From Fimbriimonadaceae bacterium (GTDB lineage Bacteria; Armatimonadota; Fimbriimonadia; Fimbriimonadales; Fimbriimonadaceae): 64,000 nucleotides of DNA. Every line of letters begins with the position of its first letter. The stretch's first letter is position 1. The notes below the pieces were generated by a model, which did no database searches, was not told the origin of the DNA, and was given only the letters and a program-made list of their open reading frames with translations. The stretch is taken from NCBI GenBank assembly GCA_019454125.1, contig CP075365.1, positions 614,218 to 678,217 on the forward strand, written 5' to 3'. Position numbers and translations under genes: made by a program. Below are positions 34,001-42,368 of the stretch, one piece after another.

Positions 34001-35052
34001 GGCCCGTCATCCTGGACAAGATCGCGTCGGTCGCGCTGAACTGCGGGTTGCGCCGCGAAGTGCGCGTTTGCGACGAATATCGCTGCCGGGAGGGGGACGT
34101 GGTCGCCGTCCGGCTCTTGACGAGCAAGCCCAACTACAACTCGCTGGAGCTCGTCACGGGGCGCATGTCCACTCTCAAAAAAGGCGACGTTTTTGTCGGG
34201 GCGCTTGGCCATAGGAACGCGGTGCAGGGATACGCCGGGGTGGTCCCTAAAACTTTAGCGACCGGCGACGAGATCAACCTCCTGAACCTGGGCGGGGTGT
34301 TGGGAGTTTGCGAGTCCTATTCGCCTTTGGTCGGCACTCCGCACATCTGCGAAGTCATTGGGGGGGTGCTCTCGTTTCCGGACCTCCACTCTCGCCGAGG
34401 GGTGCCCGCGAACATCGCCTCGAACTGTCCCGAGTTAGATGATAAATTAAACTCGGATTGTGCGCCGATCATTGCCGTCGTCGGAACGAGCATGAACAGT
34501 GGGAAGACAGAAGCCTGTCTCACAATAATCCAGCAACTCGTCCATTCCGGATATCACGTTAACGCGGCTAAGACGACGGGCGTAAGCCTCCGGAGAGATA
34601 TCTTAGGTATGGAGGACGCGGGCGCGCGGGAAGTCTCGATCTTTACCGATTTTGGAGTCGTGACGACCCAAGGTAAGAACGCGCCCCAATTGACGAAGAC
34701 GATGGTGAACCGATTGAGCCAGTCGAAACCGGACGTCATCGTGCTGGAGCTTGGAGACGGCCTCATCGGCGAGTATGGCGTGAGGGAGATCTTGGGCGAT
34801 CCAGAAATCGCTAAGGCTTTGCGAGCGATCGTGCTTTGCGCGTCCGACCCGGTGGGTGCTTTGGGCGGGGTCTCCGTGCTTCAGGATCGTCATGGATTGC
34901 GGCCGCACCTCGTCACTGGGCCCGCGACCGACAACACGGCCGGCATCCGGATCGTGGAGCGGGAGACAGGAGTCCTGTCGCTGAACTCGCGCCACCACGG
35001 GGACGAGATCGTCGAGAAACTCTTGGAAAGACTAGAGGTGGCACATGCTTAA
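33997..35052 (+). CDS. P-loop protein of unknown role in the arg operon (DUF1611/MobB-like)
   Basis: 351 residues from GTG 33,997, which overlaps the argG stop. The N-terminal ~130 residues are beta-rich (DVVAVRLLTSKPNYNSLEL, VFVGALGHRNAVQGYAG). Then comes a P-loop VVGTSMNSGKTEACLTI (~165-181) and a Walker-B-like VIVLELGDGLIGEYGVR (~245). The P-loop style (GTSMNSGKT) recalls DUF1611 and MobB-like proteins; I cannot assign it securely. Being coupled between argG and argC, it should act in or regulate arginine synthesis. The window's arg set lacks N-acetylglutamate synthase/argJ, and a DUF1611 member is reported as a D-glutamate N-acetyltransferase, so an acyltransfer role is worth testing but speculative. 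Confidence 0.7.
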   Translation: MRPVILDKIASVALNCGLRREVRVCDEYRCREGDVVAVRLLTSKPNYNSLELVTGRMSTLKKGDVFVGALGHRNAVQGYAGVVPKTLATGDEINLLNLGGVLGVCESYSPLVGTPHICEVIGGVLSFPDLHSRRGVPANIASNCPELDDKLNSDCAPIIAVVGTSMNSGKTEACLTIIQQLVHSGYHVNAAKTTGVSLRRDILGMEDAGAREVSIFTDFGVVTTQGKNAPQLTKTMVNRLSQSKPDVIVLELGDGLIGEYGVREILGDPEIAKALRAIVLCASDPVGALGGVSVLQDRHGLRPHLVTGPATDNTAGIRIVERETGVLSLNSRHHGDEIVEKLLERLEVAHA

Positions 35053-36082
35053 GAAAACCATACCTTCCATCGTCTTAGGAGGAGCCGGATATGTCGCAGG
35101 GGAGATGCTCGGTCTCCTCTTGAACCACCCCTCGTTCTTTGTAGAGACCGTTGTTTCTTCTACGCACCAAGGGGAGCGGGTGGACTGCGTCTTTCCCCAC
35201 TTAACGGGCGTGGCGGGAGACCAAGTCTTTGCGGAGATCGATTCGTGCGCCGAAAGGTTACAAGGGAAGAGGCAGGTCGCTTTATTCAGCGCGCTTCCCC
35301 ATGGAGAGTCGGCAAAAATCCTGGACCAAGTTATCGGCCAAAGTCCAGCCGTCCGTGTGCTCGACGTTTCCGCAGACTTTCGATTCTCCGACCCCGACCA
35401 ATACGAAAGGATTTACGGGAGGCCGCATCCCGCTCCCGATCTCCTGAAGAGGTTTACGTGCGCCTTGCCGGACCTCGCGCGCGGGGACGTCGGCGACCTG
35501 GTTTCGCATCCCGGATGCTTCTCGACGGGCATCAGCCTTGGGCTCGCCGGCCTGCGCGAGGGCGACTGGATCGAGCCGGAAGTGCAAGTGAGTGCGGTCA
35601 CGGGGAGCACGGGCGCCGGGCGCCAACTCGGGCCGGGCACCCACCACCCGCACCGCCAAAGCTCGATGTGGGCCTACCAACCGCTTCACCACCGCCACCA
35701 GCCCGAGGTCGAGACGCTGCTGCCTGGTCTCAAGGTCGCGTTCGTGCCTCACTCGGGGCCGTTCTCCCGCGGGATCCACTCCACCATCTTTGCGCGGCTG
35801 AAGCGTCGGGCTTCCGCGGAAGAACTCGCGGACGCCTTGGCCGAGTACTACGCATCGACCCCGTTCGTGAAGGTCTCGACCCAGATGCCGACCCTGAAGG
35901 AGGTCGTCGGGACGAACCGCTGCCACCTCGGCGTCGCCGTCGCGGACGGCCAGCTCGTGGTGACATCGGTCATCGATAACCTCGTGAAGGGGGCCGCCGG
36001 CGGCGCAGTCCAGTGGATGAACCGGCTCTTCAGCCTCGACGAGAAGGAGGGGCTGGTCAATGCCGTTCCTGGCTGGATCTGA
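35045..36082 (+). CDS. argC: N-acetyl-gamma-glutamyl-phosphate reductase
   Basis: 345 residues. NAD(P)-binding start VLGGAGYVAGEMLGLL (GxxGYxGxE type), catalytic Cys in SHPGCFSTGISL (~155), and the conserved VTGSTGAGRQLGPGTHHPHR and VPHSGPFSRGIHSTIF segments. Reduces N-acetylglutamyl phosphate to the semialdehyde. The start overlaps the P-loop gene by 8 bp and the end overlaps argD by 23 bp. The first ~130 codons use more AT-ending codons than the rest. Confidence 0.95.
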   Translation: MLKKTIPSIVLGGAGYVAGEMLGLLLNHPSFFVETVVSSTHQGERVDCVFPHLTGVAGDQVFAEIDSCAERLQGKRQVALFSALPHGESAKILDQVIGQSPAVRVLDVSADFRFSDPDQYERIYGRPHPAPDLLKRFTCALPDLARGDVGDLVSHPGCFSTGISLGLAGLREGDWIEPEVQVSAVTGSTGAGRQLGPGTHHPHRQSSMWAYQPLHHRHQPEVETLLPGLKVAFVPHSGPFSRGIHSTIFARLKRRASAEELADALAEYYASTPFVKVSTQMPTLKEVVGTNRCHLGVAVADGQLVVTSVIDNLVKGAAGGAVQWMNRLFSLDEKEGLVNAVPGWI

Positions 36083-37208
36083 ACCCGAGCTTTCCGTCTA
36101 CACGCGGCTGCCGGTCACCTTGGTGCGGGGGCACGGGTGCCGCGTCTGGGACGACCAAGGCAAGGAGTACGTGGACTTTTACGGCGGCCATGCCGTCGCG
36201 GCCCTGGGCTATGGCCATCCGGCCCTCGTCTCCGCGATCCAGGCGCAAGTGGCAGAGCTGCTTTTCCAGACAAATGCGGTCGACTTGGCGATCCGCGGCG
36301 AAGCGCTTGCCAAGCTCGTCGAGACCGCGCCGCCCCATCTGAGGCGCGCGTTCCTGGTGAACAGCGGGGCCGAGGCGGTCGAGGCCGCGTTGCGACTGGC
36401 GTTCCTCAAGACGGGGCGCACACGGGTCACCGCGTTGCGCGGGGCCTTCCACGGGCGGACCGCGGCAGCGGCGGCCATCACCGACGGCAACGACACGTGG
36501 TACGGGTTTCCCAACGCGCCGTTCGCGGTGGACTGGGTCGGCCCGGAGGACTTCGACCGGCTAGACGACGTGCTCACGGAAGAGACGGCCGCGTTCATCT
36601 TCGAGCCGGTGCAAGGAGTCGCGGGGGCGGTGGACCTTTCGCCGGGCTTCCTTCGACAGGCGGCGCGGCTCTCGGCCGAGCGCGGCGCGCTCCTTATCGC
36701 GGACGAGGTCCAGACCGGCATCGGCCGCACCGGGACCCTCTACGCGGTGGAGCAGCTCGGAGTCGCCCCGGACCTCCTCACCACGGCGAAAGGCTTGGGC
36801 GGGGGTTTCCCGGTCTCGGCTCTCCTCACCACCGATGAGGTCGGCCGAGTCGCCAAGCCCGGGTCGCTCGGCACGACGTTCGGGGGCGGGCCCGTCGCAT
36901 GCGCTGCGATGAAGGCGGTCCTCGAGACCGTCAGCGAACCGGCCTTCCTGGCAGGGGTCCGCGAGCGGTCCGCGAAGCTCCGGATGGGGTGCCTCTATGC
37001 GGGCGCGCGGCGCGTCACCGGCATGGGATTTCTGCTCGGGGCCCACGTCGGGCGGCCGGTCAAGGACGTGCGGGCGGCGCTCTTGGAGCGCGGCTTCCTC
37101 ACGGGTGACGCGAAGGATCCCCAGGTCTTGCGGCTCCTCCCCCCGCTGACGGTATCCCTGGAGGAGATCGACGCCTTCTGTTCTGCGCTGGGCGAGGTCT
37201 TGGCGTGA
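36060..37208 (+). CDS. argD: Acetylornithine aminotransferase
   Basis: 382 residues, class-III PLP aminotransferase. Motifs: NSGAEAVEAALRLA, FHGRTAAAAAIT, LIADEVQTGIGRTG (PLP-ring Asp), and TTAKGLGGGFPVSALL with the Schiff-base lysine near residue 243. Converts N-acetylglutamate semialdehyde to N-acetylornithine, the substrate of the next enzyme. It overlaps argC by 23 bp and argF' by 4 bp. Confidence 0.94.
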   Translation: MPFLAGSEPELSVYTRLPVTLVRGHGCRVWDDQGKEYVDFYGGHAVAALGYGHPALVSAIQAQVAELLFQTNAVDLAIRGEALAKLVETAPPHLRRAFLVNSGAEAVEAALRLAFLKTGRTRVTALRGAFHGRTAAAAAITDGNDTWYGFPNAPFAVDWVGPEDFDRLDDVLTEETAAFIFEPVQGVAGAVDLSPGFLRQAARLSAERGALLIADEVQTGIGRTGTLYAVEQLGVAPDLLTTAKGLGGGFPVSALLTTDEVGRVAKPGSLGTTFGGGPVACAAMKAVLETVSEPAFLAGVRERSAKLRMGCLYAGARRVTGMGFLLGAHVGRPVKDVRAALLERGFLTGDAKDPQVLRLLPPLTVSLEEIDAFCSALGEVLA

Positions 37209-38209
37209 GGCACTTCCTCAGCCTCGCGGACTTTAGCCGGGAGGAGGTGCAGGGCCTTGTCGATTTAGCGCGCGCGCTGAAGCGTGAGCCCGTCGGGGAG
37301 CGACTGCTCCGCAAAGTGGTCGGCCTGCTCTTTATGAACCCGAGCCTGCGCACCCTTGCGAGCTTCCAGGCCGGAGTCGGCCAGCAAGGCGGGACTTCGT
37401 TCGTCGTGCAACCCGGCGCCGGCAGCTGGACGCTCGAACTGGAGGACGGGGCGGTGATGGACGGCAGCGCGGTCGAGCACGTCCGCGAAGCGATCCCGGT
37501 GCTGGCCTCCTACTGCGACATTCTCGGGGTCCGGTCGTTCGCGGACCAGGCGGACTTGAGCGCAGACCTCGCGGACGCGCGCATGCGCCGCTTCGCGGAC
37601 CTGAGCCCGAAGCCCCTCATCAATATGGAGTCGGCGAGCGACCATCCCTGCCAAGCCCTGGCCGATTGGACGACCCTCGACGAACTGGGCGTGCCCCCAG
37701 ACGGCCATTTCGTGCTTTCCTGGGCGTGGCACCCCAAACCGCTGCCGTACGCCGTCCCCGCCGCCGCCCTCCGCATGGCGGCCCAGCGCGGGATGCGGGT
37801 GACCGTGCTCTGCCCGGATGGCTACGCCCTTCCCGAAGACCTGACCAATGCCGCCGCCAGTCTCGGCGCTAGGGAAGTCCGCACGGTCCACGAAGTGGGG
37901 GAAGGGATGCGGGGCGCACACGTGCTTTACTGCAAGTCTTGGTGCTCGCCGGAGTTCTATGGCCGGCCCACGGAAGAGGCCGGACACCGCGCGGGCTTGC
38001 GCGATTGGTGCGTGAAGGAATCGTGGTTCGAGACCGCACACGAGAGCGCGAAGTTCATGCACTGTCTTCCCGTTAGGAGAAATGTAAAAGTGGCAGACGA
38101 AGTCCTCGACGGCCCTCGTTCGGCCGTGCTGCAACAAGCCGAGAACAGGCTTCACGCCCAAAAAAGTGTAATGGTCTCGATAGTGCAAGGGAGCGGGCCT
38201 TGGAGCTGA
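37205..38209 (+). CDS. argF': N-acetylornithine carbamoyltransferase (AOTCase)
   Basis: 334 residues, transcarbamylase fold. The carbamoyl-phosphate loop is NPSLRT (45-50), HPCQ at 147-150, and HCLPVRRN in the C-terminal lobe. Features that distinguish AOTCase from ordinary OTCase: VVQPGAGSWTLELEDGAVMDG, EHVREAIPVLASYCDILGVR, KPLINMESASDHPCQ and the LPVRRNVKVADEVLDGP segment, as I recall from the Xanthomonas enzyme. It carbamoylates N-acetylornithine to N-acetylcitrulline. GTG start overlaps argD (GTGA). A succinylornithine-specific variant cannot be excluded. Confidence 0.85.
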   Translation: MRHFLSLADFSREEVQGLVDLARALKREPVGERLLRKVVGLLFMNPSLRTLASFQAGVGQQGGTSFVVQPGAGSWTLELEDGAVMDGSAVEHVREAIPVLASYCDILGVRSFADQADLSADLADARMRRFADLSPKPLINMESASDHPCQALADWTTLDELGVPPDGHFVLSWAWHPKPLPYAVPAAALRMAAQRGMRVTVLCPDGYALPEDLTNAAASLGAREVRTVHEVGEGMRGAHVLYCKSWCSPEFYGRPTEEAGHRAGLRDWCVKESWFETAHESAKFMHCLPVRRNVKVADEVLDGPRSAVLQQAENRLHAQKSVMVSIVQGSGPWS

Positions 38210-39084
38210 TCTCAGTCCAAGGATTGCGGGCAGCCCTGCCCTATATCCGCAAGTTTTCCGGCAGCCTCTTCGTCTTTAAGCTGGGCGGTGAGGCGCTCGA
38301 ATCGACGAAGCCGCTGGACTCGATCGTCGAGCAACTCACGCTGCTGCACCAGCTGGGCATCCGGTTTGTGGTCGTCCATGGGGGCGGGAGCCAATCGACC
38401 GAACTGCTTGGGCGGCTCGGCGTCGCAAGCGAGTTCGTCGACGGGCGCCGCGTGACCAGCGCGGAGGCAATCAAGGGCATGGTGATGTCCCTCAATGGCA
38501 CGGCGAGGACGGCGATCCTTTCCTCCTGCCGGAGACACCGCCTCCCCGCCATCGGCCTTTCAGGCATCGATGCCGCCATCATCCGCGCCGAGAAACGGCC
38601 GCCGACGACCGCGACGAGCGGCGCGCCAGTGGACTACGGCTTCGTCGGCGACGTCCTGGAGGTGGACCCCGCTCCGCTACGGCATTTGCTGGATGCGGGG
38701 ATCGTCCCGATCGTCAGCTGCCTTGCGGCCGACGACGCGGGCACCGTGCTCAACATCAATGCCGACACGGTCGCTTCCGCCCTGGCGGTGAGCCTGCGGG
38801 CGGCCAAGCTCATCGTCCTGATGAAGCCGCGCGGCGTGCTCCAGGACGTCTCGGATCCGCTCTCGCTCCTCTCGGAGCTCACCCTCGCCGAGCTCAAGGG
38901 CCTAGAAACCGATCAAAGGCTCAACGGCGGGATGCTGCCGAAGGCGAAGGCGATCGAAGCGGCGATTCTTGGCGGGGTCGGGACCGTGCACCTCATCTCC
39001 TATGAGGTTCCAGACTCGATCATGGTCGAGGTGTTCACGAACGAGGGTTGCGGCACCATGGTCGTCGCCGGCGAGGGCGTGTGA
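38200..39084 (+). CDS. argB: Acetylglutamate kinase
   Basis: 294 residues, amino-acid kinase fold. FVFKLGGEAL, VVVHGGGSQSTELLGRLG, FVDGRRVTSAEAI, and NINADTVASALAVSLRAAKLI carry the ATP and acetylglutamate contacts. KLGGE and HGGG are intact. The start is TTG 38,200, overlapping argF' by 10 bp. The C-terminus ends NEGCGTMVVAGEG, close to the usual end. Phosphorylates N-acetylglutamate. Confidence 0.93.
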   Translation: MELISVQGLRAALPYIRKFSGSLFVFKLGGEALESTKPLDSIVEQLTLLHQLGIRFVVVHGGGSQSTELLGRLGVASEFVDGRRVTSAEAIKGMVMSLNGTARTAILSSCRRHRLPAIGLSGIDAAIIRAEKRPPTTATSGAPVDYGFVGDVLEVDPAPLRHLLDAGIVPIVSCLAADDAGTVLNINADTVASALAVSLRAAKLIVLMKPRGVLQDVSDPLSLLSELTLAELKGLETDQRLNGGMLPKAKAIEAAILGGVGTVHLISYEVPDSIMVEVFTNEGCGTMVVAGEGV

Positions 39085-40100
39085 TCGAACGCGCCGCCCT
39101 GCTGGAGCTCCATGCGAAGCTGATCGAGGTGCCTTCGGTCTCGCACCATGAAGGGGCGATCGCGGACTTCGTTCAAGCGCGGCTCGAAAGGACGGGGGTG
39201 CGCGTCTGGCGGGTCGGCGACAACGTGATCGCCAGCGGGTCGGAAAGGCCGCCCAAGCTGCTCCTCAACTCCCACCTGGACACCGTCCCGCCGAACGAAG
39301 GCTGGGCTCGCGACCCGTTCGTCGCCCAGCGCGAGGGGGGCAGGGTCTATGGGCTCGGCTCGAACGACACGAAAGGTTCGGTCGCGGCGATGGTCTTGGC
39401 GTTCGAAGCGGCGGTGGCCCTCGGCCTTGACGAGGTCGCCGTGATGCTGGTGCCGGAAGAAGAGACGGGCGGCAAAGGGACCGAGACCGCCTGGCCCTAC
39501 GTCCGCGACGAACTTGGCTGGCGGCCGGAGGGGGTGCTGGTCGGCGAGCCGACCGAGATGCAGCCCGCCGTCTCCCAGAGCGGACTGGTGGTGCTAGAGC
39601 TCATCGCGCGGGGTGAGGCGTGCCATGCGGCCAACGCCACCGCGAACCCGCTCTTCACCCTTGCGCGGGACCTCGGGCGGATCGAAGGGCTCGGGGGGCA
39701 GCCCACCGTCGTCACCGGCTCGACCGCTCGGAACCAAGTGCCGGGCCTCGCCAGCGCCTATGTCGACTTCCGAACCGAGCCCGGGGTTTCGCACGAGGAA
39801 CTGGTGGGCCGCATTTGTGGGGAAACGGAGTGTGAGGTCCGCGTGGTCTCCACGCGGTTGACCCCTTATGCTTGTCCTGCTGACTGTGCCCTCCTCACCG
39901 CGATCGACCAGGCGATCGGGGGGAAGAGGTTCCATAGCCGAACCATGTCGGACCTCGTCTATTTCTCTGGGTGCAACGCCGTAAAGATCGGCCCTGGCGT
40001 GTCTGCCCGGAGCCATACGGCAGACGAGTACATTCTGGAAGAAGAAGTGGTGCAAGGCGCGGCAGGATATCTGGCGATTATCAGGGAGTTCCTACGATGA
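39081..40100 (+). CDS. argE: M20 deacetylase, probably N-acetylcitrulline deacetylase
   Basis: 339 residues from GTG 39,081 (GTGA overlap with argB). Metal-binding motifs of M20/ArgE/DapE/LysK: LLNSHLDTVPP (His, Asp), GSNDTKGSVAAM, LVPEEETGGKGT (catalytic Glu pair), VGEPTEMQ, and the C-terminal His in GPGVSARSHTADEYI. Next to an AOTCase the logical substrate is N-acetylcitrulline, giving citrulline for ArgG; plain N-acetylornithine deacetylation would bypass argF'. Overlaps argH by 4 bp. Confidence 0.88.
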   Translation: MIERAALLELHAKLIEVPSVSHHEGAIADFVQARLERTGVRVWRVGDNVIASGSERPPKLLLNSHLDTVPPNEGWARDPFVAQREGGRVYGLGSNDTKGSVAAMVLAFEAAVALGLDEVAVMLVPEEETGGKGTETAWPYVRDELGWRPEGVLVGEPTEMQPAVSQSGLVVLELIARGEACHAANATANPLFTLARDLGRIEGLGGQPTVVTGSTARNQVPGLASAYVDFRTEPGVSHEELVGRICGETECEVRVVSTRLTPYACPADCALLTAIDQAIGGKRFHSRTMSDLVYFSGCNAVKIGPGVSARSHTADEYILEEEVVQGAAGYLAIIREFLR

Positions 40101-41296
40101 AACTGGCCCGTTTATGGGATAAGGGGGACAACATCGACGACCTCGTTCTGCGATTTACAGTCGGCGACGACCAGTTGCTGGACGCCCGGCTCGTTCCGTA
40201 CGACGTTCTGGCCTCGATCGCCCACGTCCGCATGCTCGGCCATTGCGGCCACCTTTCGGACCAAGAGGTGCAAGACCTGGTCGAGGCGCTGGAACGTACC
40301 GGGCAGGAGTTCGAAGAAGGGCGGTGGGAGATCGCGCTTGAGGCCGAGGATTGCCACACGGCGCTCGAACAGCAGATCACGGCCGACCTTGGCCCGCTGG
40401 GCGGGAAGGTCCACTTAGGCCGCTCCAGAAACGACCAAGTCTTGACCGCCTTACGGCTTTACTTGAAGGAATCTATCGGCGAAATCGAATCGCTGCTAGA
40501 GTCGGTAGTCGTCAGCTTAGAGGAAATCAGGGGCCGTCAAGGTTCGATCGCGATTCCCGGCTATACACACGGCCAGCAGGCGATGCCAAGCTCGGTCGAT
40601 CTGTGGGCTGGCGCGTTCGCGGCCGAGTTAAAAGACTGCGGCATTCTTCTCGACGCCGCGAGGCAACTGTGCGACCAGTCTCCGTTAGGTTCGGCCGCAG
40701 GTTATGGCACACCGGGGCTGCGCCTGGATCGCGAGTTTTCTGCACGGCTGATGGGCTTTAGCAAGGTACAGGACCCGGTCACCGCGGCCCAACTCAGCCG
40801 GGGTAAAGCGGAGTCCGCTTATGGGTTCGCGCTTGCGCGGATCCTCGACGACCTTGGCCGCTTGGCCGCCGATCTCTGCCTTTTTGCCACCCAAGAGTTC
40901 GGCTTTGTCCGGCTTGCGGACGAGATCTCGACGGGATCCAGCATCATGCCGCAAAAGCGGAACCCCGACGTGTTCGAACTGGTCCGCGCCCACGCTTCCC
41001 AAGCACAAGCCGATCTCTTCGCGATCATGGGCGTCGCTTCGCGGCTGCCGTCCGGCTACCACCGCGATCTGCAACTGATGAAACAGCCCCTCTTCCGAAT
41101 CATCGACCGTGCGGAGGCGGTGCTTTCGGTCATGGCCCACGCCCTAACGAAGATAGGCTTCGATGAAGAGCGGGCTAAAGAAGTCACGACTCCAGGGCTT
41201 TATGCGGCGGAGAAAGCCTTCGCCCTTGTCGCGCAAGAAAACATCTCGTTCCGCGAGGCTTATCGCCGAGTGGCCCAAGAGAACAGCCTTCCTTAG
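40097..41296 (+). CDS. argH: Argininosuccinate lyase
   Basis: 399 residues, fumarase/aspartase superfamily. Contains HLGRSRNDQV, the PGYTHGQQAMP segment, and the signature GSSIMPQKRNPDVFELVRA with the catalytic Ser loop. Slightly shorter than the usual ~460 residues; the C-terminal domain ends early but cleanly. Last gene of the arg operon. Start ATG 40,097 overlaps the M20 gene; the open frame upstream to 39,971 is a shadow. It converges on the CsoR gene 23 bp away. Confidence 0.94.
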   Translation: MKLARLWDKGDNIDDLVLRFTVGDDQLLDARLVPYDVLASIAHVRMLGHCGHLSDQEVQDLVEALERTGQEFEEGRWEIALEAEDCHTALEQQITADLGPLGGKVHLGRSRNDQVLTALRLYLKESIGEIESLLESVVVSLEEIRGRQGSIAIPGYTHGQQAMPSSVDLWAGAFAAELKDCGILLDAARQLCDQSPLGSAAGYGTPGLRLDREFSARLMGFSKVQDPVTAAQLSRGKAESAYGFALARILDDLGRLAADLCLFATQEFGFVRLADEISTGSSIMPQKRNPDVFELVRAHASQAQADLFAIMGVASRLPSGYHRDLQLMKQPLFRIIDRAEAVLSVMAHALTKIGFDEERAKEVTTPGLYAAEKAFALVAQENISFREAYRRVAQENSLP

Positions 41297-41319
41297 GGCC
41301 TGCACGGAACCGTTACCCG

Positions 41320-41610
41320 TTAACGCACAAGTCTCTTTAACGTCGTTCTCAGTTCGTCGATAAGGTCGTCCTTGGACATTTCCAGGGCCTGCACGTGCCC
41401 GTTCCCCTTTTCGTGGCCGATGATGCAAGTCTCGACGTGGTTCGCGGCGATTTCGACGGCGGCTTGATCCAGGGCAGACCGGACAGCGGCCATCTGGACG
41501 AGAACGTCGCAGCAATAGTCGCCGCCGGTAACCATCCGTCGCAAGCCTCGCACCTGCCCCTCGATCCGGGCAAGGCGTCTGTCGACTGACTGTCGGTTGC
41601 ATGTCTGCAT
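41320..41610 (-). CDS. CsoR/RcnR-family metal-sensing repressor
   Basis: 96 residues from ATG 41,610 (MQTCNRQSVDRRLARIEGQVRG). DUF156 pattern: RRLARIEGQVRGLRRMV, then DYCCDVLVQMAAVRSALDQ, then ANHVETCIIGH. The Cys in DYCC, the His and the Cys in HVETC give the C-H-C copper-binding set of CsoR. Frame continues to 41,685, but upstream residues are atypical. An ATAC-N8-GTAT motif (41,620-41,635) overlaps the start region and might be its operator. No copper transporter gene is adjacent, so the regulated gene is not seen here. Confidence 0.88.
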   Translation of the reverse strand: MQTCNRQSVDRRLARIEGQVRGLRRMVTGGDYCCDVLVQMAAVRSALDQAAVEIAANHVETCIIGHEKGNGHVQALEMSKDDLIDELRTTLKRLVR

Positions 41611-41774
41611 GCCTTCATGATACTGGTAAGGGTATATCGAAAAACGTCTTTCAGACCAAAAGGGTGTGGTAATTTCTTTGGACATAGTTCGCCGCGGGAA
41701 AGGTAGGTTTCGTTCCTTTGCGAAAGCTCTAAGGTTGGCTATTTAGTGAATCTCCAGAGTTCAGAAATCATTGA

Positions 41775-42356
41775 ATGTTCGCGAAGGCAGGATATCCCGT
41801 AACGCCCTTCTGGGAGTCCGGCCGGCCCAAATTGCCCGGAGAAAGTCACGGGATTTGGTTTGAATTTGGCCCACCACCGGTTAGGCTTGCGCGTCTATGT
41901 GCCGAAAAGAAGGTTGTGCCAGAGTCGGGCGGATTCTTAACGACGTGGACGGCGTGGGTCTTCTTGGTCCCGCTCGCCCTCACGTCGCTCCTTTGCCTGG
42001 GGCTCCTGGTCTCCAACGCCCTCAACCGGCCCGTGGCGGACCTTGAGGAGGACGAGGAACTCGAAGAGCTCCCGGTCCCGCGGTGGGCCGTCTTCCTGGG
42101 CTTCGACGTCGTGCCCTGGAGCGTGCAATTGATGGCGCTCCTGGGCTCCTTCGGCATCGCCGGCCTTGCTGTTCTGACTGCCCAAGCCTCCCAAAGCCTC
42201 AAGAACCCGGAGCCGTGGGCGAGCCTGGCCATCGCCCTTGTCTCGGCCGTCATCGTTAGCCGCGGGGTCCGCGCCGGCTTCCTGCGGACAGAGCTCAAAG
42301 AAAAGCTCTCCGGGGACGGGGAACCGTCCTCCGAAGAGCTGGACAAGGCCGCTTAA
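41775..42356 (+). CDS. Membrane protein of unknown function
   Basis: 193 residues. A first TM segment WVFLVPLALTSLLCLGLLV (~61-79), an acidic cytoplasmic loop (LEEDEELEELP), then two hydrophobic stretches (LMALLGSFGIAGLAVLTA; ASLAIALVSAVIVS) and an acidic tail. The N-terminal ~50 residues are hydrophilic and the start codon is uncertain. No family recognised. Codon usage is that of the GC-rich core from residue ~55 on. Confidence 0.6.
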   Translation: MFAKAGYPVTPFWESGRPKLPGESHGIWFEFGPPPVRLARLCAEKKVVPESGGFLTTWTAWVFLVPLALTSLLCLGLLVSNALNRPVADLEEDEELEELPVPRWAVFLGFDVVPWSVQLMALLGSFGIAGLAVLTAQASQSLKNPEPWASLAIALVSAVIVSRGVRAGFLRTELKEKLSGDGEPSSEELDKAA

Positions 42357-42368
42357 GCCGAAGGCTTA
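42354..42368. terminator. Small hairpin across two convergent stop codons
   Basis: TAAGCC (42354-42359), loop GAA, GGCTTA (42363-42368): a 6-bp stem that includes the stop codons of both convergent genes. No T-run, so termination is only suggested by position. Confidence 0.35.

Noticed and set aside
41620-41635. CsoR operator ATAC-N8-GTAT
   Set aside because: Too short and degenerate to list as a site; mentioned only in the CsoR entry.
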